Below, in pieces: positions 19,142 through 28,177 of a stretch of DNA of 64,000 nt. The position numbers and the translations under genes are program-made. Position 1 is the stretch's first letter. Every line of letters begins with the position of its first letter. The DNA lies in contig CACPKA010000002.1 in NCBI GenBank assembly GCA_902634485.1, forward strand, positions 17,169-81,168, given 5' to 3'. The notes beneath the pieces are model-generated. The model made no database searches. It worked only from the letters and a program-made list of their open reading frames with translations, and had not been told where the DNA came from. The stretch comes from an uncultured Pelagibacteraceae bacterium. Its GTDB lineage: Bacteria > Pseudomonadota > Alphaproteobacteria > Pelagibacterales > Pelagibacteraceae.

Positions 19142-20335
19142 TCAAACTATATTCGTTGCTACCCATTTGTGAAAATGATGCGTAGGATTATCCATAATTG
19201 GTGAAAAGTTACCTCCATTATATGATGGAGAGTTTCTACCTTCTTGCATGCCTTCAATAATATGTACATCTTCTATCTGCACATCTCTCCATAATTTATG
19301 ATTTTGTTTTCTTAAAAATTTATATTTTTTTGAATTAGCGGCTTTATCACCCACATAATATATTTCCATATGTTCAATAGTGTATTTATGGTTAACCGGC
19401 TCTAACCAATAAGCATAATAATGATCTTTGTGTACCCCTAACATTACGTTTGGAAATAATGCAACATATTCTGCTATATGTTCTTTATCTTTGGGCCAAT
19501 TAGGAAAACAAGGAAATTTTTCTTTTCCTTTAAGTCTTGGATTGTAAACAGTTGTTCCTTGACCAGCAAAGCGATTTGGTAATCCTTGTATGTGGTAATG
19601 ATCTTCGATTTTTGAATAAGAATTTAATCCTGGGTGCACCCATGGTAAGTGATAACTCTCACAATAATTTTCAATTGCAAACTTCCAATTACAATTAGCT
19701 CTTAATTGAAAATATCCATAATCATTAGAATGTGAAATTAGTTTTCTATCTTTCTCTGGCCAAAATTTCTTCCATCTATCGCTAAGTGGTTTAATATATT
19801 TCGCAAATGGAATTTCGTTATTACCTATATTTATCATTATTAAATCTAACCAGACGGCTGATCTAATTTCTTTTAAACCACTATCTGATTTATTAAAATC
19901 TTTTGTAGTATGTTTGTTCATACCTCCAATATGTGGAGTAGCAATTAAATTGCCTTCTGTACTATAAGCCCATGAATGATAAGGACATCTTATTGCATTT
20001 TTAATATTGCATGGTTTTTGTAATATTTTATAGCCTCGATGGCTACATACATTATGAAAAACTCTTATTTTATTTTTTTTATCTCTTAAAATTATAATTG
20101 GCAAATCGAGCAAATTAAAAGGTTTTGCATCACCTTTGTTTGGTACTGAGCTTGCTACTCCAACAACTATCCATTTATCTTCGAACAGTTTTTTTCTTTC
20201 AATTTTTGTATATTCTTGGCTTGTATAGCATTCGTTTGGTAAACCGTGTGATTCTTCTATTGGTTTACTAACAACATCCAGCTTTGCCTTGCTGATTAAC
20301 TTATATACCTCTCCATTGCTCTTGCCATTAATCAT
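19142..20335 (-). CDS. Rieske-type ring-hydroxylating/demethylating oxygenase alpha subunit
   Basis: Rieske 'CSHRGYKILQKPCNIKNAIRCPYHSW'; mononuclear Fe motif 'NYCESYHLPWVHPGL'. Track start is 20371 (MLIKAWPVVRFYM); internal ATG at 20335 (MINGKSNGE) preferred. Confidence 0.92.
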   Translation of the reverse strand: MINGKSNGEVYKLISKAKLDVVSKPIEESHGLPNECYTSQEYTKIERKKLFEDKWIVVGVASSVPNKGDAKPFNLLDLPIIILRDKKNKIRVFHNVCSHRGYKILQKPCNIKNAIRCPYHSWAYSTEGNLIATPHIGGMNKHTTKDFNKSDSGLKEIRSAVWLDLIMINIGNNEIPFAKYIKPLSDRWKKFWPEKDRKLISHSNDYGYFQLRANCNWKFAIENYCESYHLPWVHPGLNSYSKIEDHYHIQGLPNRFAGQGTTVYNPRLKGKEKFPCFPNWPKDKEHIAEYVALFPNVMLGVHKDHYYAYWLEPVNHKYTIEHMEIYYVGDKAANSKKYKFLRKQNHKLWRDVQIEDVHIIEGMQEGRNSPSYNGGNFSPIMDNPTHHFHKWVATNIV

Positions 20336-20391
20336 ATAAAATCTTACCACTGGCCAAGCTTTTATCAACACATTTCAAATAGTCTCATGTA

Positions 20392-21165
20392 ATGAATTTT
20401 GTAGACAGAATTTTTAAAATAGATAATTATCCTGCAATGAATTTTTCAATAGAAATAGGTCCCCATACTGACCTTGAAACGTTACCTACAATTAAGGACG
20501 TTTATATTACAATGTTGCCTGGAGGAGATTATACAGAAACTGCACAAAAAGCTGGTGATTTAGTAAAAAAAGGTTTTAATCCTATCCCCCATTTTCCAGC
20601 TAGATCAATTGTAGATGAGGCTCAACTAAATGACTATGTTTCTCGCTGTAAAAACCTTGGGGTTAAACAAGCTTTAGTAATTGGAGGTAGTAGAGAACCT
20701 CTAGGAATATTTGATAGTTCTATACAGATTTTAGAGACAGGGTATTTCGAAGGCTTAAAGATAGGAATCGCTGGACATCCTGAGGGGAGTCCTGATATAT
20801 CCGATTCAAATTTAGAAAAAGCTATGAAAGATAAAAAGCCTTATGCTGATTATATAGTAACTCAATGGTTGCTAGATTCTCAAAAAATCATAGATTTTAT
20901 TTCTAAACAATCTATACCAGTTCATGTTGGAATTACTGGGCCACTTAAAATAACTAGCCTAATTAAATTTGCTAATATTGTTGGTGCAAAAAATTCCTTA
21001 AATTTTCTTAAATCTAATTTTAGTAAGGCACTAGATTTAATGAAACCTAAAGACCCTAATGAATTAATTGGGAAAGTAAAAGATTTTTCGAAAAACTTCC
21101 ACATTTATACATTCGGCGGCTTGAAGGAAACTAACAAGTGGTTGAAGGAGAATAATTATGTCTAA
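20392..21165 (+). CDS. Methylenetetrahydrofolate reductase-like protein
   Basis: 'MNFSIEIGPHTDLETLPTIKDVYITMLPGGDYTETAQKAGDLVKKGFNPIPHFPARSI', 'QALVIGGSRE', 'PVHVGITGPLKI'. Confidence 0.85.
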   Translation: MNFVDRIFKIDNYPAMNFSIEIGPHTDLETLPTIKDVYITMLPGGDYTETAQKAGDLVKKGFNPIPHFPARSIVDEAQLNDYVSRCKNLGVKQALVIGGSREPLGIFDSSIQILETGYFEGLKIGIAGHPEGSPDISDSNLEKAMKDKKPYADYIVTQWLLDSQKIIDFISKQSIPVHVGITGPLKITSLIKFANIVGAKNSLNFLKSNFSKALDLMKPKDPNELIGKVKDFSKNFHIYTFGGLKETNKWLKENNYV

Positions 21166-22516
21166 TGAGTTTGATTATACTAAGTTAAAACAGACTACTT
21201 CAGTAGATCAATCTGATCGTGAAGTCCCATATAACTTAAGACAAAGCGGTCCAACTAAAGTTGAAATGTTAATATCGACTAGGGTACGAAAATCACCTTA
21301 TTGGCATTTATCAATGCAAGCCGGATGTTGGAGAGCGACAGTATATAATCGTATTTATCATCCAAGAGGATATGTAAAACCAGAAGATGGTGGAGCAATG
21401 GTTGAGTATGATGCAATTGTAAATCATGTAACTATGTGGAACGTAGCAGTTGAAAGACAAATAAGAGTCAAAGGTCCCGATGCGGAAAAATTTACTGATT
21501 ATGTAATAACAAGAGATGCAACTAAAATTTCACCAATGAGAGCCAGATATGTAATATTATGCAATGCTTATGGCGGGGTTTTAAATGACCCAATTCTTCT
21601 TAGAATTTCAAAAGATGAGTTTTGGTTTTCTTTGTCAGATTCTGATATTGGAATGTATCTTCAGGGTGTTAACTCTGATGGAAGATTTAATTGTACAATA
21701 GAGGAAATTGATGCGTGTCCAGTACAAATACAAGGGCCAAAATCTAAAGCTTTAATGAAAGATCTTTGTGGAGATCAATTTGATTTAGACAACATGCCTT
21801 TTTATGGACTAGCAGAAGCTAAAATTGGAGGAAGAAGTTGCGTTATTTCTCAATCTGGTTTTTCTGGCGAAGCTGGCTACGAAATATATTTAAGAAATGC
21901 AACTTTGTATGCTGATGATATGTGGAATGCTGTCCTTGAAGCAGGAAAAAAACATAATTTGATGGTTATAGCTCCTGCACACCATAGAAGAATACAAGCA
22001 GGAATTCTCTCATGGGGACAAGATATGGATCAACAACATAATCCTTTTCAATGTAACTTAGGTTATCAAGTTTCATTATCTGGTAAAGGTGAATGGAATA
22101 AAAAAACTGACTATATAGGTAAAGCTGTTTTAGAAAAAATGGGAGCTGAAATAAAAGCTGGTAAAAAACCTTATAAACTTCAATTAGTGGGTTTTGAACT
22201 TGGTGGAAAACCAATAGAAGATTATGCTCCTGATTTTTGGCTTATTTCAAATGCTGATGGTGGAGATCCAGTTGGTTTCATTACATCACCTTGGTATCAT
22301 CCTGAGAAGAAAAAAAATATAGCTATGGGATATGTTCCATTTGATGGAACCTTAAATGCAAACGGTTTTCCTAAAGGAAAAGTGGGTACTAAATATAAAA
22401 TTCACTTACCAGAAAAATATTCTGAAACTCCTGGTGAGCCTGTAGATGCTGTTGTTGTAGATATACCTTTTAAAGAGTCTTATAACGCTAATACAAGAGA
22501 AGTTGTAAAAGGATAA
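21158..22516 (+). CDS. GcvT-family tetrahydrofolate-dependent demethylase, DmdA-like
   Basis: 'MWNVAVERQIRVKGPDAEKFTDYVITRDATKISPMRARYVILCNAYGGVLNDPILLRISKDEFWFSLSDSDI', 'QSGFSGEAGYEIYL'. Confidence 0.85.
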   Translation: MSNEFDYTKLKQTTSVDQSDREVPYNLRQSGPTKVEMLISTRVRKSPYWHLSMQAGCWRATVYNRIYHPRGYVKPEDGGAMVEYDAIVNHVTMWNVAVERQIRVKGPDAEKFTDYVITRDATKISPMRARYVILCNAYGGVLNDPILLRISKDEFWFSLSDSDIGMYLQGVNSDGRFNCTIEEIDACPVQIQGPKSKALMKDLCGDQFDLDNMPFYGLAEAKIGGRSCVISQSGFSGEAGYEIYLRNATLYADDMWNAVLEAGKKHNLMVIAPAHHRRIQAGILSWGQDMDQQHNPFQCNLGYQVSLSGKGEWNKKTDYIGKAVLEKMGAEIKAGKKPYKLQLVGFELGGKPIEDYAPDFWLISNADGGDPVGFITSPWYHPEKKKNIAMGYVPFDGTLNANGFPKGKVGTKYKIHLPEKYSETPGEPVDAVVVDIPFKESYNANTREVVKG

Positions 22517-22521
22517 AAATT

Positions 22522-22544
22522 TTTGGGGGATAAACTCCCCCAAA
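22522..22544. terminator. Perfect 9-bp hairpin between the DmdA-like gene and the Yip1 gene
   Basis: TTTGGGGGA-TAAAC-TCCCCCAAA, 6 bp after the stop at 22516; no downstream T-tract on + strand, so terminator function uncertain. Confidence 0.55.
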
Positions 22545-22552
22545 TTAAAAAA

Positions 22553-23098
22553 ATGTTTGCTGAATTTTTAAATATAGTTTTCTCGTCAATAAAATTAGAC
22601 AAAAATCTCTATAGAAATAGTAAAAATTTTGGAGAAGCCGCTATTTATTTTGCTGGTCTTATAATGATACTTGATGGAGTGGCTGGCGCAGTGGCAGCAA
22701 ATACATTCGTAAAAACATCAATCGGTATTGCGGGACTATCAGCTATTTTAACATGGTTTGTGTGGGCATTATTTATTTATGTCATTGGTGTAAAAATTTT
22801 CCCAGACAGAGAGACAAATGTTCCTTTTAAAAAAGTTTTGATTGGTGTCGGATACGCACATGCTCCGGGATTATTAAGATTTTTTGCTGTTACACCAGAA
22901 ATAGTAATACCAATCATTTTTATCACTCAATTTTGGATTTTCGCTTCGTTAATAATATCTACAAAGCAAATTTTAAATTTAAAATCTAATTTTAAATCCT
23001 TTGGTGTAATTTTTTTATCTTTTTTAATAATTGCTATTGTTTCAGTTTCTTTTGTAATAAGTAGAATGGAAGCTTTGCAAATAAACAGTTTCAGTTAA
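22553..23098 (+). CDS. Yip1-domain membrane protein
   Basis: Multiple TM segments, 'YAHAPGLLRFFA'; the track's TTG start 22523 lies inside the hairpin, so ATG 22553 (MFAEFLNIVF) preferred. Confidence 0.75.
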   Translation: MFAEFLNIVFSSIKLDKNLYRNSKNFGEAAIYFAGLIMILDGVAGAVAANTFVKTSIGIAGLSAILTWFVWALFIYVIGVKIFPDRETNVPFKKVLIGVGYAHAPGLLRFFAVTPEIVIPIIFITQFWIFASLIISTKQILNLKSNFKSFGVIFLSFLIIAIVSVSFVISRMEALQINSFS

Positions 23099-23271
23099 AC
23101 AGGAAAAATAGTTTTTGAAGTTTTGCATGAATTGCAAATTTTAAAACCTATTAAAATTAAATTTTGATTAACACTTTCGTTTTTTTTTTTACATTCTTCA
23201 CACAAACTATTAAATTCTTTTAAATTTTTTTCTATTTTCTTTTTATTTTTTATTTGCTTAATCATTGTCAT
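23095..23271 (-). CDS. Small 58-aa double-CxxC (zinc-ribbon-like) protein
   Basis: Hand translation: MTMIKQIKNKKKIEKNLKEFNSLCEECKKKNESVNQNLILIGFKICNSCKTSKTIFPV*; ATG overlaps the stop of the upstream DUF3726-like gene. Confidence 0.7.
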   Translation of the reverse strand: MTMIKQIKNKKKIEKNLKEFNSLCEECKKKNESVNQNLILIGFKICNSCKTSKTIFPV

Positions 23272-23869
23272 TTAACCCTGCACCAGCAGCATTTTTTTTT
23301 AAACTTTCATTTTCTTCAACAAAGGTGTCTTCCGATAAACTGTATAGTTCTTTCCATTCTATTTCTGAAAACATATCTTTGTTTTCTAATATACTTACAG
23401 ATGTAGATTTACTTTCTTTGATTATTTCATTTTTAAAGAAATTAGTGTTGATAGTTAAATTAAAATTTAAGAGAAATTGATTATTATCTAATTTTAATAG
23501 TAATCTTTTTCCAATAATTTCTGAAGCTCTACTTGCAAATGGTAGAAAAAGTAAAGGATAGCCCATATTCTCAAATTTTATTTCATTTAAATTCTCTAAA
23601 TTTTTAATTTGATCTAAAAAGTTCGTTCCAGTTGAAATAGGACAAAATTTAAAATTTGTTTTTTTGTTTTCATTATTTATTAATATTAAGTTATCAAATT
23701 TTTCATTTTTTTTTTTTTTCAAATATTCATTAAGGTTTTTAATCCCTGGTAAACCAAACATTTCTAATAAACGAATATTTTTACCAGCTTCTTCAGAAAT
23801 GCCCCATGAAAATCCTGCAGCTTTGCATGATCTTTTTGAAACTGTTTCTATTTCGCTGAATGATTTCAT
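23258..23869 (-). CDS. DUF3726-like protein
   Basis: 'SFSEIETVSKRSCKAAGFSWGISEEAGKNIRLLEMFGLPG' pattern. Confidence 0.65.
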   Translation of the reverse strand: MKSFSEIETVSKRSCKAAGFSWGISEEAGKNIRLLEMFGLPGIKNLNEYLKKKKNEKFDNLILINNENKKTNFKFCPISTGTNFLDQIKNLENLNEIKFENMGYPLLFLPFASRASEIIGKRLLLKLDNNQFLLNFNLTINTNFFKNEIIKESKSTSVSILENKDMFSEIEWKELYSLSEDTFVEENESLKKNAAGAGLNDND

Positions 23870-25531
23870 CTAATTCGGTGAACTATATATCCATTGATCA
23901 TCATAATTTTTTAACTCTAAAGGTAATGGAGCGCCTTGAAACATGCAAATTCTCAACCATTTGTCAGATCTTGGATCAAATTTTACAGCTCCAAAAAATG
24001 AGAGCTTTAATCTGAGCATATCAATTGGCATAACAGAATGGCTAATAGTATTGTCTTGAATTTCTGAATAAGGACAAATCTCAGCTATAAAAGCTCTTCT
24101 TACTACATGTCTAAAATTATTATTAATAGAAAGAAATTTATCAATAGTGTTACTATTTTTTGAAACCAAAAGTATTTTATAAAGATTATTAATGTCTCTT
24201 GCTATAGCTAAAGGTTGTTCTAAGTCGCTTCCATTTTCTTTATATCTATTAGCTAGTCTTGGCTCTTCTTTATTTTTAGAAATAAACCAAAAATTTTGAT
24301 CATTTTCTTTTTTAGAGAAATCTATTTTTAATATTTCAGGATATTTTTTTTCTATTATTTTTCTTAATTCCTCAACAGTTCTATTAGTTGGAATGTTAAA
24401 ATATTTTTCTTCATCTGAACTCATCTGATTAACTAACGGATCGATGATATTATCATAAGGTTCCATCATTAAAGAAACTAAGTATTCGATACATTCATCG
24501 CACAAATTTTTTTCTATCCATAAATAAAGCCTGTTAAATAAATAAATTGAAGAACGATCAAATTCTTTTTCAATAAAAAAAATAAATTTATTCAAATCAT
24601 TTAATAAATTTTTAATTTTTTTTTTTTGATATTCGTTATCAGTATTCCATGAGGTAATATTTTTAATTGATTTTTTTAAACAATTTAAAAATAAATTAAA
24701 ATCTATCTCATTTACATTTTCAATTTCTCTAATATTTTTTAATGCTGTTTCCCTTGCGAGAATCCAATTGTTTAAAAGTGATGGATGGTTAACTATAAAT
24801 GGTGCCATTCCTAAGCCTGTTGAATTTCCAATTCCTAGATTTCTGCAAATATTTTTATCTAAATTAACTGCTGTTTTTGGGTTTTTGTGTTTAGCAATAT
24901 GATTGACTTGATCAAATGTAAATTGTCTTACCAAGTATACTAGCATCATTTCCAATCTAAATGGTCCATATATTTCTTTTCTATTTTTAATTCTAAAACG
25001 ATCAGCAAGTCCAAATTTGCCAGATCCATATACTGCTGTCGTTCTATATAAATATCCTACCTGTGATAAAAAATTAATATCAGGTTGATTGCCATTACTT
25101 AAATTTTCAACTACATGATCAAATGCGCGTATTGATTTATTTGCTCTTGATAAAGTTAATTCCTTATAAGACAGCCTTCCTATTTCTTGCTTCGGAACTT
25201 CAAATTTTAATCTCTCAATATCTTTTTTTGAAGGAATTCCATCAAATAATGTAAAAGCCGCATCCCATTTTGTTGCAATGACTCTGTCAGATCTTTCATT
25301 TTTTTTTAATTCATTTGAATAACAAATTAAAGAGTAAACTCTTTTGTCTTTACTTAAAGAATAAACAGCTGTTCCATAACCTAATTCATCTAATTCGAAA
25401 AGATCTTGTTTAAATTTCCAGTTTTTAAATTCTTTTAGAAAACTTCTTAAAAAAGAAAGCTTTGACTGATGAAAAGATCCTAGTCTAGATAATTTCATAA
25501 TTTTGTTTGGATCTCTAAGGTTTACTTTCAC
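23870..25531 (-). CDS. Conserved hypothetical protein, 553 aa
   Basis: Long ORF with ATG/stop overlap to neighbours; no family recognised. Confidence 0.8.
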   Translation of the reverse strand: MKVNLRDPNKIMKLSRLGSFHQSKLSFLRSFLKEFKNWKFKQDLFELDELGYGTAVYSLSKDKRVYSLICYSNELKKNERSDRVIATKWDAAFTLFDGIPSKKDIERLKFEVPKQEIGRLSYKELTLSRANKSIRAFDHVVENLSNGNQPDINFLSQVGYLYRTTAVYGSGKFGLADRFRIKNRKEIYGPFRLEMMLVYLVRQFTFDQVNHIAKHKNPKTAVNLDKNICRNLGIGNSTGLGMAPFIVNHPSLLNNWILARETALKNIREIENVNEIDFNLFLNCLKKSIKNITSWNTDNEYQKKKIKNLLNDLNKFIFFIEKEFDRSSIYLFNRLYLWIEKNLCDECIEYLVSLMMEPYDNIIDPLVNQMSSDEEKYFNIPTNRTVEELRKIIEKKYPEILKIDFSKKENDQNFWFISKNKEEPRLANRYKENGSDLEQPLAIARDINNLYKILLVSKNSNTIDKFLSINNNFRHVVRRAFIAEICPYSEIQDNTISHSVMPIDMLRLKLSFFGAVKFDPRSDKWLRICMFQGAPLPLELKNYDDQWIYSSPN

Positions 25532-26526
25532 TAGTTTATTCCTTTATAAAAATTGTACCAATTATTACCCAAAATATCGTTAACTTCTTCATTTTTAAAA
25601 CCAATTTTTTTTAAACCTGTTTGAAGATTTTTAAAACCCCTAGCATCCCTAAACCAATCAGGTTGAATAGGAAATCCAGATTTTTTTTTTGATCCTTCTC
25701 CATATTTTTTTATTTTAGCCCAAGTACCATTTCTCATCCATTCTACTACGCTATTCGGATGCTCTATACATAAATCAGATCCTATGCCTATATTTTTTAC
25801 TCCGATAATTTCAGCTGTTCTTGCAGTCATTTCACAGAAACTATCTAAGGTGCATTTAGATCCGTTTTTTAAATGATGAGGATACAAAGAAAGTCCTAAC
25901 ATTCCTCCACTGCTTGCTAGAGATTTCAATAAATCTTCAGATTTGTTTCTGATTGCTTTATGCCAAAAAGATGGATTTGCATGAGTTATCGCAATAGGTT
26001 TTTCGCTAATTTCTATTGCATCTAATGTACTTTTTTCAGCTGAATGAGACATGTCAATAACAATGCCAACTCTGTTCATTTCCTTAATTGCCTCTCTTCC
26101 AAAATTGGTTACTCCACTATCATTTTTTTCATAACACCCTGTAGCAAGTAACGATTGATTGTTGTATGTCAGTTGCATAAATCTGCATCCTTGTTCATGA
26201 ACTTTTTCAATCAATTTAATATCATCTTCAACTGGAGAACAGTTTTGAAATCCAAAAAATATTGCTGTCTTTCCATCTTTTTTCGCTTTTTCAATATCTA
26301 AGTAGCTTTTTCCTAAAAAAATTAGGTCGGAATTTTCTTTAAAATGATTGTTCCACATGTTTAAAACTTTTTGAAGCTCATCAAAATCTTCATGATAAAC
26401 TATTGTAACATGCACAGCATCTAATCCAGCTTCCCTATTAATTTTAAAAATTTTTCTAGACCAATTACAATATTGCAAATTATCAATTTTATAATTCATA
26501 AAAGTATTTTTATCATCGAGGATCAA
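25531..26526 (-). CDS. M19-type (membrane/renal) dipeptidase-like protein
   Basis: 'GVTNFGREAIKEMNRVGIVIDMSHSAEKSTLDAIEISEKPIAITHANPSFW', 'IGIGSDLC'. Confidence 0.9.
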   Translation of the reverse strand: MILDDKNTFMNYKIDNLQYCNWSRKIFKINREAGLDAVHVTIVYHEDFDELQKVLNMWNNHFKENSDLIFLGKSYLDIEKAKKDGKTAIFFGFQNCSPVEDDIKLIEKVHEQGCRFMQLTYNNQSLLATGCYEKNDSGVTNFGREAIKEMNRVGIVIDMSHSAEKSTLDAIEISEKPIAITHANPSFWHKAIRNKSEDLLKSLASSGGMLGLSLYPHHLKNGSKCTLDSFCEMTARTAEIIGVKNIGIGSDLCIEHPNSVVEWMRNGTWAKIKKYGEGSKKKSGFPIQPDWFRDARGFKNLQTGLKKIGFKNEEVNDILGNNWYNFYKGIN

Positions 26527-26637
26527 AATAAGCCAAATAATTTTAATATAAATGGTTGTAAAGTCTATTTTTATTGAAATTTACATTTAATTTTGAAATA
26601 ACAGTTTTAGTGTTAAAATAGTAAATCTTTAATATAT

Positions 26638-27123
26638 ATGAAAAAATCAAAAAAAGTTTCCATAATAATGGGAAGCCAATCTGACTATAAAACAATGAAA
26701 CATTGTCAAAATGTTCTTAAAATACTAGGGGTAAGTTTTGAAACAAAAATAATTTCTGCTCACAGAACGCCTCATAGAATGTTTCTTTATGCAAAAAAAG
26801 TGGAAAAAAATAATATTGCAGTAATAATTGCTGGTGCTGGTGGTTCTGCTCATTTACCTGGAATGATTGCCTCTTTATGTTCTTTGCCAGTTTTAGGAGT
26901 TCCTATAGAAAGTAAAAAACTTAAGGGTCTCGATAGTGTTTTATCTATCGTTCAAATGCCTAAAGGAATTCCAGTAGGAACATTGGCAATTGGAGAAAAT
27001 GGTGCGATTAATGCTGCTTTATTAGCAACATCAATAGTTGCAAATACTGATAATAAAATAAAGAAAAAACTAAATCAGTGGAGAACTAAACAAACTCTAT
27101 CTGTTAAAAAAAAACCAAAGTAA
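26638..27123 (+). CDS. purE: N5-carboxyaminoimidazole ribonucleotide mutase
   Basis: '[15 protein letters not shown]', 'SAHRTPHRM', '[17 protein letters not shown]', 'VLGVPIESK'. Confidence 0.98.
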   Translation: MKKSKKVSIIMGSQSDYKTMKHCQNVLKILGVSFETKIISAHRTPHRMFLYAKKVEKNNIAVIIAGAGGSAHLPGMIASLCSLPVLGVPIESKKLKGLDSVLSIVQMPKGIPVGTLAIGENGAINAALLATSIVANTDNKIKKKLNQWRTKQTLSVKKKPK

Positions 27124-27130
27124 CTGATGC

Positions 27131-28177
27131 ATGCATAAACCAACTTTAGGTATTATAGGAGGGGGTCAATTAGGGAGTATGCTTGCAACATCTGCAAAAA
27201 AATTAGATATTAAGACTGTCATCTTTTGTGACGATATAAATGCACCAGCACAAAATTTTTCTGATGTTTTTATTCATGGAAATTATAATGATAAAAATAA
27301 AATTAATGAATTTATTGAAAAAGTGGATGTCATAACTTTTGAATTTGAGAACATACCTTTTGAGACATTAAATGAAATTAATAAAAGCAAACCAGTTCTA
27401 CCAAAACCCTCCGTTAATAGAATTATTCAGCATCGTCTAGCAGAAAAAGATTTTATAAATAAATTAAATATTAGAACTACTCAATACACTTCTATAGAAA
27501 GTAAATCAGAAATAGAAACTGTACAAAATCTATTACCTGGTTTGATTAAAACCGTAACTCTTGGTTATGATGGTAAAGGACAGCACCGAGTAAATTCGAT
27601 AAAAGATCTTGATCATTTAAATATTGATTTTTCAAAACAATATATTTTAGAGAAATTAGTTAAATTAAAAAAAGAATTTTCTATAATTATTACTAGATTT
27701 GGCGATAAAAAATATGAAGTTTATGAACCAATTGAAAATTTTCACGAAGATCAGATATTAAAATACTCAATAATTCCAGCTGACTTAAGTGAAAAAATTT
27801 TAAAACAATCTAAATTATGGGCAACCGAACTTTCAGAAGCATTAAAATATATCGGAACATTATGTGTGGAATTTTTTTTAGATAGGAATAATAATCTCTA
27901 TGTTAACGAAATAGCTCCTCGAGTACATAATTCAGGTCATTTAACAATAAATGCATATAATGTTAGTCAATTTGAAAACCATGTAAGAGCAGTGTGTGGA
28001 TTAGAACAAATACAAATTAAAAAAATTTGTAATGCAAAAATGAAAAATTTAATAGGTGATCAAATTAATGAATACAGAAAGAAAAAATTTTCTAAAAACG
28101 AATTTTTTTTCGATTATTTAAAAAAAGAAGTTAAATTAAAAAGAAAAATGGGTCATCTGACTATATTAAAAAAATAA
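27131..28177 (+). CDS. purK: N5-carboxyaminoimidazole ribonucleotide synthase
   Basis: 'LGIIGGGQLGSMLA', 'TLGYDGKGQHRV', 'NEIAPRVHNSGHLTINA'. Confidence 0.97.
   Translation: MHKPTLGIIGGGQLGSMLATSAKKLDIKTVIFCDDINAPAQNFSDVFIHGNYNDKNKINEFIEKVDVITFEFENIPFETLNEINKSKPVLPKPSVNRIIQHRLAEKDFINKLNIRTTQYTSIESKSEIETVQNLLPGLIKTVTLGYDGKGQHRVNSIKDLDHLNIDFSKQYILEKLVKLKKEFSIIITRFGDKKYEVYEPIENFHEDQILKYSIIPADLSEKILKQSKLWATELSEALKYIGTLCVEFFLDRNNNLYVNEIAPRVHNSGHLTINAYNVSQFENHVRAVCGLEQIQIKKICNAKMKNLIGDQINEYRKKKFSKNEFFFDYLKKEVKLKRKMGHLTILKK

Noticed and set aside
23265-23873. Plus-strand ORFs opposite the DUF3726-like gene
   Set aside because: Poly-F/poly-S rich antisense shadows
26527-26637. Possible riboswitch upstream of purE
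   Set aside because: 110-bp AT-rich gap with no recognisable conserved riboswitch core or strong paired stems by eye
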